Virus record (IMG/VR): IMGVR_UViG_3300005436_000014
Span: 1 to 54,733 of that record
Direction: 5' to 3' (one strand)
Source of the DNA: a virus
DNA length: 54,733 nt
Position 1 is the stretch's first letter, and each line of letters opens with the position of its first letter. Below, in pieces: positions 1 to 7,103 of the stretch. A model generated the notes under the pieces. The model made no database searches, was not told the DNA's origin, and worked only from the letters and a program-made list of their open reading frames with translations. Position numbers and translations under genes: made by a program.

Positions 1-179
1 ATTAATCTTAAAAATTTTTTTTCTTGATCACTTGAGTAACCTTCAGGAATCTTTTTCGATATTAACCATATACGCTCAAGCATCCCAACAGACATGGGGT
101 TTCTATTATAATGAAATTTAGGTAAGTAGTATTTGACAATACCAGAGAAAAAGTTGCGTATTTTATAATAAGTTAACAT
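1..179 (-). CDS. Hypothetical protein, 3' end cut off by the window edge
   Basis: ATG at 177-179 opens a frame that runs off the left edge, giving 59 visible residues starting MLTYYKIRNFF. It is almost identical to the complete 92-residue gene at 54187-54465, so the missing C-terminus can be inferred from that copy. Function is unknown. If the genome is circular, this gene would lie just upstream of the terminase block in the same direction. Confidence 0.6.
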   Translation of the reverse strand, partial: MLTYYKIRNFFSGIVKYYLPKFHYNRNPMSVGMLERIWLISKKIPEGYSSDQEKKFLRL

Positions 180-185
180 CATTAA

Positions 186-416
186 TTAGCCCTCCTTATC
201 ATTTTCTAACATTTCCTTATCTATTCCTTCTAGAAATGCAATCTCAGCATCATGCCTGGTTGATCCATGTTTCATCAGGATTTCAATTGCTGAATCCATA
301 TATTTCAGATATGACATAAAATCTGGACCTATGAGTCCTAAAGTAGTATCTGGTCTATGTCGCAATAAAATTTCTAGGTATCTATTAATTGCGGTCATAT
401 CTTTTTTAATCATCAT
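186..416 (-). CDS. Small hypothetical protein (76 aa), variable gene of the terminal locus
   Basis: Starts MMIKKDMTAINRY. The ATG at 414-416 lies 11 bases after a GGAG and overlaps the end of the upstream gene slightly. An alternative ATG at 437 would add seven residues. I recognise no domain. The equivalent position in the right-hand copy of this locus holds an unrelated 68-residue gene, so this is a swappable accessory gene. Confidence 0.55.
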   Translation of the reverse strand: MMIKKDMTAINRYLEILLRHRPDTTLGLIGPDFMSYLKYMDSAIEILMKHGSTRHDAEIAFLEGIDKEMLENDKEG

Positions 417-666
417 CCGCTTTCTTTCTCCAAGCATTCTCTCTTAAATGTTCCGGTAGGTTAAGATTAAATCTTGGATATGGTACTTCATTACAACTAA
501 CATTAAATATTAGATTATTCATTCCTGAAACCTTTATATCTGGGTGCATCGAGCTAAGTTCAGATATGATCTGTCTTATAGTCATAGCATATTCTTGTCT
601 AAATATATCCATTTCCATATCAGGATCTACGGAAGATAACTCTTTTATTACATCACTTACTTTCAT
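406..666 (-). CDS. Small protein with two internal 'IKELSS.DPD' repeats
   Basis: This 86-residue protein opens MKVSDVIKELSSVDPDMEM and repeats the pattern at about residue 28 (TIRQIISELSSMHPDIKV). Related short motifs (helix, then PD/PN, then a short strand) occur in the products at 1291-1491 and 54473-54679. Such small proteins are common in phage genomes and have no assigned role. A close paralogue of its C-terminus (LNLPEHLRE, then a DDD end) appears at the right edge of the window. Confidence 0.65.
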   Translation of the reverse strand: MKVSDVIKELSSVDPDMEMDIFRQEYAMTIRQIISELSSMHPDIKVSGMNNLIFNVSCNEVPYPRFNLNLPEHLRENAWRKKADDD

Positions 667-847
667 TCTCGATCCTCTTGATTACTTGTTGCTCAGCAAC
701 ATAATCAACGTACATCTCTTGAGAGCGTCTATCAATTTGATCTTGAACTGATTTTGAGGGAACCCACAACACATACAAAGCAAAACACATAAAAAACCAA
801 AACGATATAATAGTTGCCCTACTCAACCATAGCCAATAATTGCACAT
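653..847 (-). CDS. Small single-pass membrane protein
   Basis: 64 aa. A hydrophobic helix spans about residues 9-29 (ATIISFWFFMCFALYVLWV), followed by a charged tail (DQIDRRSQ, IKRIENESK). It overlaps the start of the next gene by 14 bases, which suggests translational coupling. Function is unknown. Confidence 0.55.
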   Translation of the reverse strand: MCNYWLWLSRATIISFWFFMCFALYVLWVPSKSVQDQIDRRSQEMYVDYVAEQQVIKRIENESK

Positions 848-935
848 CTAACGATCTCCCCAAAGAACTTACATAAGATAATTAGATTAAGTCTTGAGTC
901 ATGATGCAAGGGGTAATTTTGGGGTAGGAGTTGTA

Positions 936-1124
936 TTATCTTAATTTCCCCAAATCCTTGAAACGGCTTAGTGGTACGAATGACCTTTGTATATATGCTT
1001 TCCGTCTGAAATCTTCAATTTCTCTTATTTCTTTCTTCGCAAGGCAAAAGTGAAGAAATCCAAAGATAAACTTATCTTTTACATATTTTCCGCAATACCC
1101 ACATTTTACATGACAAGAGCTCAT
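936..1124 (-). CDS. Small Cys-rich, probably zinc-binding protein
   Basis: 62 aa. The N-terminus has C-H-x-x-C-x-x-C spacing (residues 4-11) and a later H-F-C (about 26-28), so one zinc knuckle is plausible. The C-terminal half is basic. Its ATG overlaps the stop of the upstream 52-aa gene as ATGA. Function is unknown. Confidence 0.55.
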   Translation of the reverse strand: MSSCHVKCGYCGKYVKDKFIFGFLHFCLAKKEIREIEDFRRKAYIQRSFVPLSRFKDLGKLR

Positions 1125-1279
1125 TTTGTTATCTCCACATATGATTCATACCATTCAATAAAATGTGGCGTTATTGGCCCAACCTGGATGCCTGTTTCTT
1201 TTTCATATTGCATGATCACCTTACGAGTATAAGAAGGTTTTAATAATTCTTTTATAGCTGTAAGCTCTATTATTGCCAT
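1121..1279 (-). CDS. Small hypothetical protein (52 aa)
   Basis: ATG at 1277-1279 (MAIIELTAIKELLKPSY) runs to a TGA at 1121-1123 that overlaps the next gene's start as ATGA. It fills an otherwise empty gap in a tightly packed minus-strand series, which is the main support for it. Mixed-charge soluble protein with no recognised family. Confidence 0.55.
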   Translation of the reverse strand: MAIIELTAIKELLKPSYTRKVIMQYEKETGIQVGPITPHFIEWYESYVEITK

Positions 1280-1290
1280 GTTTCATTTTC

Positions 1291-1491
1291 CTATAAAATA
1301 ACAAAATCCCCTAAATCATCAATCGACATATCTTTTGATATCAGTATCCTCAAATCATCTCTTTGGCCTTTTTTATAAACATGTATCATTGGATCATGAA
1401 AACGATTATAAATGTGTTTCATTGTACTAGAGACAACTTCAGTATTAGGGTCAAGCCGTTGAAGGTGCTTTATTAGATGTTCAGCCTTCAT
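1291..1491 (-). CDS. Small protein with 'LIKHLQRLDPNTEV' motif
   Basis: 66 aa, starting MKAEHLIKHLQRLDPNTEVV. The opening is the same helix-DPN/DPD-strand pattern seen in the gene at 406-666, so the two are likely distant relatives. It lies three bases downstream of the zinc-finger gene. Function is unknown. Confidence 0.55.
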   Translation of the reverse strand: MKAEHLIKHLQRLDPNTEVVSSTMKHIYNRFHDPMIHVYKKGQRDDLRILISKDMSIDDLGDFVIL

Positions 1492-1494
1492 TCT

Positions 1495-1806
1495 TCATTT
1501 TCCTTTTCCTTTTCCTTTAATTTCAATCAACTTTAAAACATCCCTTACTTGTTTCAAAATACCAAGGATTGAATCTTCTTTAGCCCAATAACGATTATCC
1601 CAATCAATTCTACGCCTTAATTCCCCCAAATTTCTTTGTATCAACTTTAGCTTGTTTGCTGCTAATTCGTTCCTCTTTTCGAGGCTTAACTCTGATGCAT
1701 AGCTTTCAATTGGTATGCAATCAATATTTTTTACAAGATGCATTTTTAAGCCCAAATCATTTTTCAAGAGTTTAAAACAATAAGGACATTCAATTTTATT
1801 ATTCAT
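1495..1806 (-). CDS. C2HC zinc-finger protein
   Basis: 103 aa. Residues 7-30 fit a single zinc finger: C-P-Y-C, 12 residues, H, five residues, C (CPYCFKLLKNDLGLKMHL, then NIDC). A helical, charged region follows and the tail is GKGKGK. This could be a small nucleic-acid-binding regulator, but no target is visible. It belongs to the minus-strand series of small genes. Confidence 0.6.
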   Translation of the reverse strand: MNNKIECPYCFKLLKNDLGLKMHLVKNIDCIPIESYASELSLEKRNELAANKLKLIQRNLGELRRRIDWDNRYWAKEDSILGILKQVRDVLKLIEIKGKGKGK

Positions 1807-1827
1807 ATCTATTTTCCATAATCCAGA

Positions 1828-2187
1828 TTATGAAACCCATTCTTTGTACAACTCTTGTTTCGATGACTCCTCTATGCTCTCAAAAATTGGAAAATCACAT
1901 TGAAATTCATTATAAAGATCTTTTGTTACAGCCAATATATCGTCACATAAAGTTTCATAAAATTTATCAATTATATCCTTCTTATTTATTTTTGATTCCA
2001 ATGAAGAATTAATAATTTCAAAAATTTGATCTTGCACTTTTCCAATTCTAAGGCATTCTCCATAAATCCACGCTAACTGTCCTTCCAAGCGAGAAAGTTG
2101 GTCTTTCTTGATGAATACACTAAAATTATCTCTTACATCTTCTAGCCGCTCAATTAACTCATCAGCTGTCATCGGCTTATTTTCCAT
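1828..2187 (-). CDS. Hypothetical helical protein (119 aa)
   Basis: Starts MENKPMTADELIERLEDVRD. Predicted largely alpha-helical, acidic and soluble. A 19-codon mini-frame ending at the start codon precedes it and may only provide coupling. I recognise no family. Confidence 0.55.
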   Translation of the reverse strand: MENKPMTADELIERLEDVRDNFSVFIKKDQLSRLEGQLAWIYGECLRIGKVQDQIFEIINSSLESKINKKDIIDKFYETLCDDILAVTKDLYNEFQCDFPIFESIEESSKQELYKEWVS

Positions 2188-2244
2188 TATCTAATTCCCC
2201 TATTGTTTTGTTTATGTCTTCTTTCTTAAAATCCATAATACAGA

Positions 2245-2487
2245 TTATGCGATTTCTGGGGGACTTCTTGGGATGCCATGTAAAAAATACTCACGACCGT
2301 CAGCATCACTTTGATGATATACGTTTTTTCCTGTCCATATATAAATTGTCTGAACATCATCTTTCCATGGATTAGCTAGTTCTTTATCTGATAAATTGTG
2401 ATAGATTACATCAGACCATTTTTCGCGGTATTCCTCTAGCTCTGCTTCAATCCACTCTTTTAAAGTTTTGTAATCTTCAATAGTCAT
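2245..2487 (-). CDS. Hypothetical acidic protein (80 aa)
   Basis: Starts MTIEDYKTLKEWIEAELEEY. Rich in Glu, Asp and Trp, with no membrane segment or motif I can name. It sits between two other unknown minus-strand genes with ordinary spacing. Confidence 0.55.
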   Translation of the reverse strand: MTIEDYKTLKEWIEAELEEYREKWSDVIYHNLSDKELANPWKDDVQTIYIWTGKNVYHQSDADGREYFLHGIPRSPPEIA

Positions 2488-2528
2488 TTTTAAACCCCCA
2501 CGGTCATCGTCTTATTCTCAGTCATTTC

Positions 2529-2861
2529 CTATTCTTTCACCAAAGTTATATCATTTATTTCAAGTTTTCTTGCTTTGATCCATGAATCCAATTCTGTAAC
2601 CATGCATGTATAACTAAAATAATATCTTGGGAATCCATCCGCAGAATCTATATAGCATTTATCCTGAAACCCCGTCTTATGAGAAGCTAGAACACTACAT
2701 TTTCCTCGATCCTGTGCTGTTTTAGAAACATGTTGGATAGTAACAGTAGCGTAATTCAAGTCTATTGTTATGTAAGATGTGGGGTTATACTCCCAATCAT
2801 TGAAGATTGGATAATATTTTTGATCACAAAAAATATCAATTATATCTTTTTTATTAGTCAT
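2529..2861 (-). CDS. Hypothetical protein (110 aa)
   Basis: Starts MTNKKDIIDIFCDQKYY. Aromatic-rich, with alternating hydrophobic residues (YITIDLNYATVTIQHV) suggesting beta strands. The first residues (NKKDIIDIF) echo an internal stretch of the 119-aa product at 1828-2187 (NKKDIIDKF). Function is unknown. Confidence 0.55.
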   Translation of the reverse strand: MTNKKDIIDIFCDQKYYPIFNDWEYNPTSYITIDLNYATVTIQHVSKTAQDRGKCSVLASHKTGFQDKCYIDSADGFPRYYFSYTCMVTELDSWIKARKLEINDITLVKE

Positions 2862-2908
2862 ATTTATTAACTTCCCTGATAATACCTATCATGTTACAAT
2901 ATATTGGA

Positions 2909-2936
2909 GCAGGGAACGTGGCTGAGACCGCCCTGC
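2909..2936. other. GC-rich hairpin in an AT-rich intergenic gap
   Basis: GCAGGG (2909-2914) is complementary to CCCTGC (2931-2936), separated by a 16-base loop. It lies between two minus-strand genes. There is no good T-tract, so it is a weak terminator candidate. It could instead be an mRNA stability or processing element. Confidence 0.4.
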
Positions 2937-2967
2937 GGTTAAACATATATAGCATAAAAATCCTACA

Positions 2968-3228
2968 TTATTTTCTAGATTGATGGTATTTTTCCATCTT
3001 TTTATCGGTCCATATTCTTACTTTATTTCCTATTCCTAACTTATTTATGTGAGGTGATATATTATCATCCCACCACATGAAAAAACTAATAATTCCCCAA
3101 ATTACAAGGCCTACAATACCTAATAATATAAGGATTATACATAAAATATCAGCTATGCCCTCGAAAATACCAATATTGTTATAAATAAACATACCAACAA
3201 CTACGCTTGCAATAACTCCAATGCTCAT
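2968..3228 (-). CDS. Small membrane protein with two predicted helices
   Basis: 86 aa. Hydrophobic stretches lie at about residues 3-16 and 28-52 (ILCIILILLGIVGLVIWGII). A basic C-terminal tail follows (WTDKKMEKYHQSRK). It is four genes away from any recognised gene, so a role in lysis or superinfection exclusion is only a possibility. Confidence 0.6.
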   Translation of the reverse strand: MSIGVIASVVVGMFIYNNIGIFEGIADILCIILILLGIVGLVIWGIISFFMWWDDNISPHINKLGIGNKVRIWTDKKMEKYHQSRK

Positions 3229-3229
3229 T

Positions 3230-3316
3230 TTATTTATCCTCTTTCATTGTAATAATTGGCATTTCGAGGGTATCTACTAGAATGCCGTTTTTAAATAGTG
3301 GTATGTTTACAGTCAT
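3230..3316 (-). CDS. Very small protein (28 aa)
   Basis: ATG at 3314-3316 overlaps the stop of the upstream gene as ATGA, and its TAA abuts the start of the downstream membrane protein. The peptide is MTVNIPLFKNGILVDTLEM plus nine residues. Tight coupling on both sides is the only evidence that it is translated. Confidence 0.4.
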   Translation of the reverse strand: MTVNIPLFKNGILVDTLEMPIITMKEDK

Positions 3317-3501
3317 TGCGTTAATCCTTTTTTCATATTAATTGCACTTTTCAATAGCCTTGCAGCTTTTGTTCTCTTGTCTACAATCATTAGCCAAAAG
3401 TTAAGATCGTTTAAAGAATGCTCAGATGCTAAATCTTCCACTTTAAAACGAGCCACAATAAGCCAATTCTGAAGCTTTTCTTTGTATTCTTGCCTATCCA
3501 T
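3313..3501 (-). CDS. Hypothetical protein (62 aa)
   Basis: Starts MDRQEYKEKLQNWLIVARFK. Basic and helical, with no membrane segment. First gene of this minus-strand run after the plus-strand DinJ-YafQ module. Family not recognised. Confidence 0.5.
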   Translation of the reverse strand: MDRQEYKEKLQNWLIVARFKVEDLASEHSLNDLNFWLMIVDKRTKAARLLKSAINMKKGLTQ

Positions 3502-3568
3502 TTTCTATCTCCAAGTTATGTTTTCTAATCGATACAACCATAACTTAACATTATAGTAATTATGATGT

Positions 3569-3609
3569 CAACAATTAAATGTTGAAATATTATAATTTTG
3601 TGATAATAT
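3569..3609 (+). promoter_or_regulatory. Promoter and candidate operator of the DinJ-YafQ module
   Basis: TTGAAA (3582-3587) and TAATAT (3604-3609) are 16 bases apart and point at the antitoxin gene. An interrupted palindrome CAACA-6-TGTTG (3569-3584) overlaps the -35. That is where an autoregulating RHH antitoxin would be expected to bind. An AGGAG ribosome site follows, before the ATG at 3640. Confidence 0.5.
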
Positions 3610-3639
3610 GTGAACGTAATAACATTTAGGAGATAAAAA

Positions 3640-3894
3640 ATGAATAAAACCGCTCGCATGACCATACTTGTTGAACCTGAGCTAAAAGCACAAGCCAACG
3701 AGGTTTTCGGTAAAATTGGTATGTCTACAGCTACGGCATTTAGAATGCTTATGAAATACGCCGTAAAACACAACACATGCCCTTGTTGGATGTTTGAACC
3801 CAATGCAGAAACCATTCAGGCTATGGAAGATTGCAACAATGGTATTGGATTGACGCGCGTAACACTAGATGAATTGAGAAAGAAATATAAATAA
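3640..3894 (+). CDS. dinJ: RelB/DinJ-type antitoxin (ribbon-helix-helix)
   Basis: 84 aa. The N-terminal strand TARMTILVEPELKAQANEVF and the helix MSTATAFRMLMKYAV match the RelB/DinJ ribbon-helix-helix fold, and the acidic/basic C-terminus would wrap the toxin. Such antitoxins neutralise a YafQ-type RNase and repress their own promoter. It overlaps the toxin start by one base (taATG). It has its own promoter and lies on the strand opposite to the surrounding genes, so it looks like an independently acquired cassette. Confidence 0.85.
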   Translation: MNKTARMTILVEPELKAQANEVFGKIGMSTATAFRMLMKYAVKHNTCPCWMFEPNAETIQAMEDCNNGIGLTRVTLDELRKKYK

Positions 3895-4163
3895 TGTTGA
3901 ATCTTATTCAAACAAATTCATTTATTAGAGATCTTAAGATTCTTCAAAAACGTAGGGTAAAACTAGAAAAGCTATGGAATTTAGTTGATCTGATTGAGAA
4001 TGAGAAGCCTCTATTACCAAAACATAAAAACCATTTACTCATTAATAATTGGAAAGAACACTGGGAATGTCACATCTCATTCGATTGGGTGCTTATTTAT
4101 AAGATTGAGGGGGATAATCTTTATCTTGTTAGAACGGGTACGCATAGTGACTTATTTATTTGA
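3894..4163 (+). CDS. yafQ: YafQ-type mRNA interferase toxin
   Basis: 89 aa, the usual length for YafQ. Counterparts of the residues important in E. coli YafQ can be placed: H47, H60 (in ECH), D64-W65 (FDW), H84 (GTHSDLF) and F88. The toxin should cut translated mRNA in the ribosome A site when free of antitoxin. All the key residues are intact, so it is probably active. It may serve plasmid-like maintenance or block competing phages. Confidence 0.85.
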   Translation: MLNLIQTNSFIRDLKILQKRRVKLEKLWNLVDLIENEKPLLPKHKNHLLINNWKEHWECHISFDWVLIYKIEGDNLYLVRTGTHSDLFI

Positions 4164-4242
4164 TGAAAATTAAATAACCCTATCACCATCTCACCAATGT
4201 TTTAAAAATGAGGCGTGAACCACTCTAAAGATAGGGCATACT

Positions 4243-4389
4243 ATGTTATATCAAATTATTGGATCGTATAAAACCCCATTGAGTAATGATATATGGAGGA
4301 AAATAGGATTCCAGTTACAAAACCCAATATCCATGACCATATATGGTTATAAAGTGGTCTGGGAAACAAATCGTCATCTGAAAACCTAA
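4243..4389 (+). CDS. Possible small protein (48 aa) after the TA pair
   Basis: Frame MLYQIIGSYKTPLSNDIW runs to TAA at 4387-4389, with a modest AGGG upstream. It fills the gap between the toxin and a convergent minus-strand gene. No recognised domain; it may be a chance frame. Confidence 0.3.
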   Translation: MLYQIIGSYKTPLSNDIWRKIGFQLQNPISMTIYGYKVVWETNRHLKT

Positions 4390-4401
4390 ACATCTTTGAC
4401 A

Positions 4402-4836
4402 TCAAATACCTGCCTTAGCCATTCTAGTGTTGATATCGAGCATTTGAGCTGCAAAGTCTATCATCTCTATCGTCTTTTGCCTGTCTCTTATCATAGCATA
4501 TAGCTTTTCACCCTCTTCAACAGTTATCAGGCCCTCACCAACACTCTCATATATCTTTGATTGATTAACCGCTATGTCCTCTAGGGTATTTATAGGAGTT
4601 AGTGGAAAACTCATAGCTCTAGATCCTTTGGCATTGGGAAGAACTTTGTTAACAAGGAACATAGCTACGTCTTTGTCTCCCTCTGAAGCAAGTTTATCTA
4701 GCATATCGTAATGTGTCTTTACCCTCTCCTCACCAATACGATGTAATTCTAATAAAGCAGAATTAGATCTTCCCTTTGGTTTTCCTGGACCAATATTATT
4801 TCCCACGCCGAAAGTACCATCACCGTTTCTTGTCAT
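4402..4836 (-). CDS. DUF5681-like phage protein, possible small-terminase analogue
   Basis: 144 aa. The glycine/lysine opening (VGNNIGPGKPKGRSNS, residues 11-26) is the hallmark of DUF5681 proteins. The middle (LASEGDKDVAMFLVNKVLPNAKG) and the helical C-terminus also fit that group. These proteins often occur near phage packaging genes, and a DNA-recognition role in packaging has been suggested by context only. Here the large terminase is far away on a linear map but only about 5 kb away if the genome is circular. Its start overlaps the upstream gene by four bases. Confidence 0.6.
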   Translation of the reverse strand: MTRNGDGTFGVGNNIGPGKPKGRSNSALLELHRIGEERVKTHYDMLDKLASEGDKDVAMFLVNKVLPNAKGSRAMSFPLTPINTLEDIAVNQSKIYESVGEGLITVEEGEKLYAMIRDRQKTIEMIDFAAQMLDINTRMAKAGI

Positions 4837-5282
4837 ATATTACCTACAATATAATCATAAATATCGTTAATATCAAATAAATTTATATATAAAATACCCT
4901 TTTTAATTAAATATGTTCTTTTTCTCTCATTGGTTTCACTTAATTCAGTTGATTTTATATTTGTTAATGGTACCTCTATAATATAAAGTCTTATAAATTC
5001 CTCGTCCTTAACTACATCGTGTGGATTGAATTGGCCGCCAATCGTTTTCTTTGTGGTTCTTGTTATAGGAACTGAACCTATAATGTCACCCATCCCCAAC
5101 TCTTTATCCTTCCAGAATGTAAGGTGGTTGTATTCATAGGAATTGAGCATGGATATAAGATTATCCACCTTTGCTTCCTTGATCTCTATATCAGATTTTT
5201 TTAAGATTATTTTTTGTGGGAGATCTTTGGGTTTTATAGGACTTGTTGTCTTGTTTTTAACTGGACTATTTGTCTTTGTCAT
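4833..5282 (-). CDS. Hypothetical protein (149 aa)
   Basis: The Lys/Pro/Ser/Thr-rich N-terminus (TNSPVKNKTTSPIKPKD) looks disordered. A mixed alpha/beta part follows and ends YINLFDINDIYDYIV. It overlaps both neighbours (17 bases upstream, 4 downstream), so the three genes are probably translated together. Family not recognised. Confidence 0.6.
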   Translation of the reverse strand: MTKTNSPVKNKTTSPIKPKDLPQKIILKKSDIEIKEAKVDNLISMLNSYEYNHLTFWKDKELGMGDIIGSVPITRTTKKTIGGQFNPHDVVKDEEFIRLYIIEVPLTNIKSTELSETNERKRTYLIKKGILYINLFDINDIYDYIVGNI

Positions 5283-5919
5283 CTGATACCTCTAAATTAT
5301 ATCCAAGCTCTTTCATGCATTCTTCAAGTGGTCTCTTATTAAATACTCGCTCAATATGAATAATATCTTCAAGCAAAAAAAACGTTTGTGAGTCAGATAG
5401 CATTTGTTGTCCATCTGTTGTATTATACCAAAGCTGCCTTGTTTCTATGGTTTCATTGTCTTTTTTAAGGGTAAAAGTCTTTTCAAGTGTGAATTCATGG
5501 GTATTTTTATCATAAAATCGCAGCATTGAATATTTTGCTGCAAACTCTAGACTTGGGTATTCGGCATATGTTTCATGCTCAACTCTATCCCACTTATGCC
5601 ATAGGCGTAATGGAAGGTCTCTAATATATATGAATCTATTCAAAATATCGGGGGTATAATTTTCAATGGATATTTTGTTATAAAAGCAGACTGTTGGCTC
5701 ACAACTTATAGGGGAATATTTATAGGTCGTGTTCTTTTGTGGTATATCGCTTATAAATGGTTCAAAATATTTGGAACAGTTACCGTAAGAAAAAGATTCC
5801 TCATCTTCTAGCTTCCTATCCCTCTTTATCCAATAATTAAGCTCATCATGGGTAACTCTATATTTATCGTGAAGGATGTTATAAACCTCTGGATAACGAA
5901 TAAATTCTTTTTTTATCAT
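5266..5919 (-). CDS. Hypothetical protein (217 aa)
   Basis: Starts MIKKEFIRYPEVYNILHDKYR, with AGGA upstream. Soluble and rich in Tyr, Asp and Glu. The N-terminal segment could be a small helical DNA- or peptide-binding unit, but no family is recognisable. Upstream gene of a three-gene overlapping set with 4833-5282 and 4402-4836. Confidence 0.65.
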   Translation of the reverse strand: MIKKEFIRYPEVYNILHDKYRVTHDELNYWIKRDRKLEDEESFSYGNCSKYFEPFISDIPQKNTTYKYSPISCEPTVCFYNKISIENYTPDILNRFIYIRDLPLRLWHKWDRVEHETYAEYPSLEFAAKYSMLRFYDKNTHEFTLEKTFTLKKDNETIETRQLWYNTTDGQQMLSDSQTFFLLEDIIHIERVFNKRPLEECMKELGYNLEVSDDKDK

Positions 5920-5927
5920 ATTTTTTC

Positions 5928-6035
5928 CTAAAGAATGGCACAGGTATATGTTTCATATGTGATGATAGCAAGGCAGGTTAGGAGAAATATTATATAGAAA
6001 AGCAAAACCAATTCGTAAGGATTAATGTTTCTCAT
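5928..6035 (-). CDS. Single-pass membrane micro-protein (35 aa)
   Basis: ATG at 6033-6035 is preceded by AAGGGAAA, and the TAG is at 5928-5930. The sequence MRNINPYELVLLFYIIFL continues LTCLAIITY, one clear membrane helix. It fits exactly between two genes. Small membrane peptides of this kind are common in phages; the role is unknown. Confidence 0.5.
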   Translation of the reverse strand: MRNINPYELVLLFYIIFLLTCLAIITYETYTCAIL

Positions 6036-6046
6036 ACGATTTCCCT

Positions 6047-6328
6047 TTAATGATCGACTGATTCATCTAGATATTCTGATATATCCAAAAGTTTCTTTTT
6101 TAATGACTCTAGGGCTCCAATCAGGGTGTATGGGCGCACAATTTCTGTATTTAAAGAGTATTGTTTTAGAATCTGATCATCTTTCAGCCATGCTACTGCA
6201 ACAAATCCCTGGAAATTTTGAGACTCACATCGTTTTACAAATTCCTGTAGAGAGGCCATAGATTCAGCGTGGTATAGTTTTTTTCTATACACACGCTTCT
6301 TTTTGAATTTAATAACGTTGTCTTCCAT
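6047..6328 (-). CDS. Hypothetical protein (93 aa)
   Basis: The basic N-terminus (VIKFKKKRVYRKK) is followed by an alpha/beta region with FQGFVAVAWLKDDQI (about residues 39-53) and a helical end. The FVAVAWL strand resembles small phage proteins of unknown function. It abuts the membrane micro-protein downstream. Confidence 0.55.
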   Translation of the reverse strand: MEDNVIKFKKKRVYRKKLYHAESMASLQEFVKRCESQNFQGFVAVAWLKDDQILKQYSLNTEIVRPYTLIGALESLKKKLLDISEYLDESVDH

Positions 6329-6329
6329 A

Positions 6330-7103
6330 TTAATTAATTATGACGGCACCTGCCGGCAAATTTCCACCATTATTTCCACATTCTGGGGATTCTGCCTCGG
6401 TTGTCTTAAAACGAAGCTCTTTTCTCACAAAGAACCTTGATAGTTCCTCTGGGGGTTGTGCGGTTATATTACCGGCGCTTGATGGGTATTTTGTTATGAT
6501 ATGGTAAATATCCATAGCGCTGTAATGATTTCTCTTATGTCTTGTCTTTCTTTGCCATTTGGATGTTATTGTCCACTCCTTGACACAAACGGCAACATCT
6601 GTGGCACTAACGCGCTCTAGGGTCATCTTTAAGTCATAAAGTGATCTCACGTGCTCCCTAAAGGGAACTTCCTCGCCCGCCCTCTTATATTCTTTGTAAA
6701 GACTAAAGGTAACTGTTCCGCCAACTGTTAATTCCCCTGATTTTTCCTCAATATCACGCAAATAGACATAGGGAATGCCCCTTAAAAGGGTCATGCTTCT
6801 CTCAAGCGTTCTTGTTCCACAAAGAACTGTTGCTTCAATCATGTGGTCGGATGATTTCTTTTCGTTGTTGGCGATATAAACATTCTTGAAGAATGGAACG
6901 AGCGAAGTTGACCTGGTTTCATCTGTTGTTGATCCATCAATTACCGCCATATATTTATCCTCATGCGGTATGAGAGATCGAAACGTTACGATCGTGTCTG
7001 GGTGAGTGAAGAAAGGATCATTTATAATTCCTAATGCATCAGAACTAAGTACTGAAACAACAAATCCAAAATACAATATCATTGATTTAATTATACTTTT
7101 CAT
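6330..7103 (-). CDS. Secreted protein of unknown function (257 aa)
   Basis: A signal-peptide-like N-terminus (MKSIIKSMILYFGFVVSVLSSDA) suggests export to the periplasm. The rest looks beta-rich and contains no muramidase, amidase or peptidase motif I can identify. Its ATG overlaps the rusA stop (ATGA). A secreted protein in an early-type operon is unusual. Possible roles are cell-envelope modification or a lysis helper, but neither is shown. Confidence 0.6.
   Translation of the reverse strand: MKSIIKSMILYFGFVVSVLSSDALGIINDPFFTHPDTIVTFRSLIPHEDKYMAVIDGSTTDETRSTSLVPFFKNVYIANNEKKSSDHMIEATVLCGTRTLERSMTLLRGIPYVYLRDIEEKSGELTVGGTVTFSLYKEYKRAGEEVPFREHVRSLYDLKMTLERVSATDVAVCVKEWTITSKWQRKTRHKRNHYSAMDIYHIITKYPSSAGNITAQPPEELSRFFVRKELRFKTTEAESPECGNNGGNLPAGAVIIN

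Larger units (their letters stand above)
1..471. repeat. Left copy of a diverged terminal repeat (partner 54284-54733)
   Basis: Bases 1-179 match 54284-54465 with only a handful of substitutions and a 3-base indel near the start codon. Bases 437-471 match 54699-54733. The segment between the two matches is unrelated in the two copies and encodes different proteins (76 versus 68 aa). The copies are clearly homologous but not identical, so this is not an exact direct terminal repeat. Confidence 0.8.

Noticed and set aside
1-180. Exact direct terminal repeats proving a circular genome
   Set aside because: The end copies differ at several bases and carry different middle genes, so they do not prove circularity.
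2190-2240. 19-codon frame before the 119-aa gene
   Set aside because: Too short to support as a gene. It may only couple translation.
3525-3815. 96-codon minus-strand frame over the DinJ promoter
   Set aside because: It covers the promoter and start of dinJ on the other strand. The antitoxin is a clear family member, so this is a shadow.
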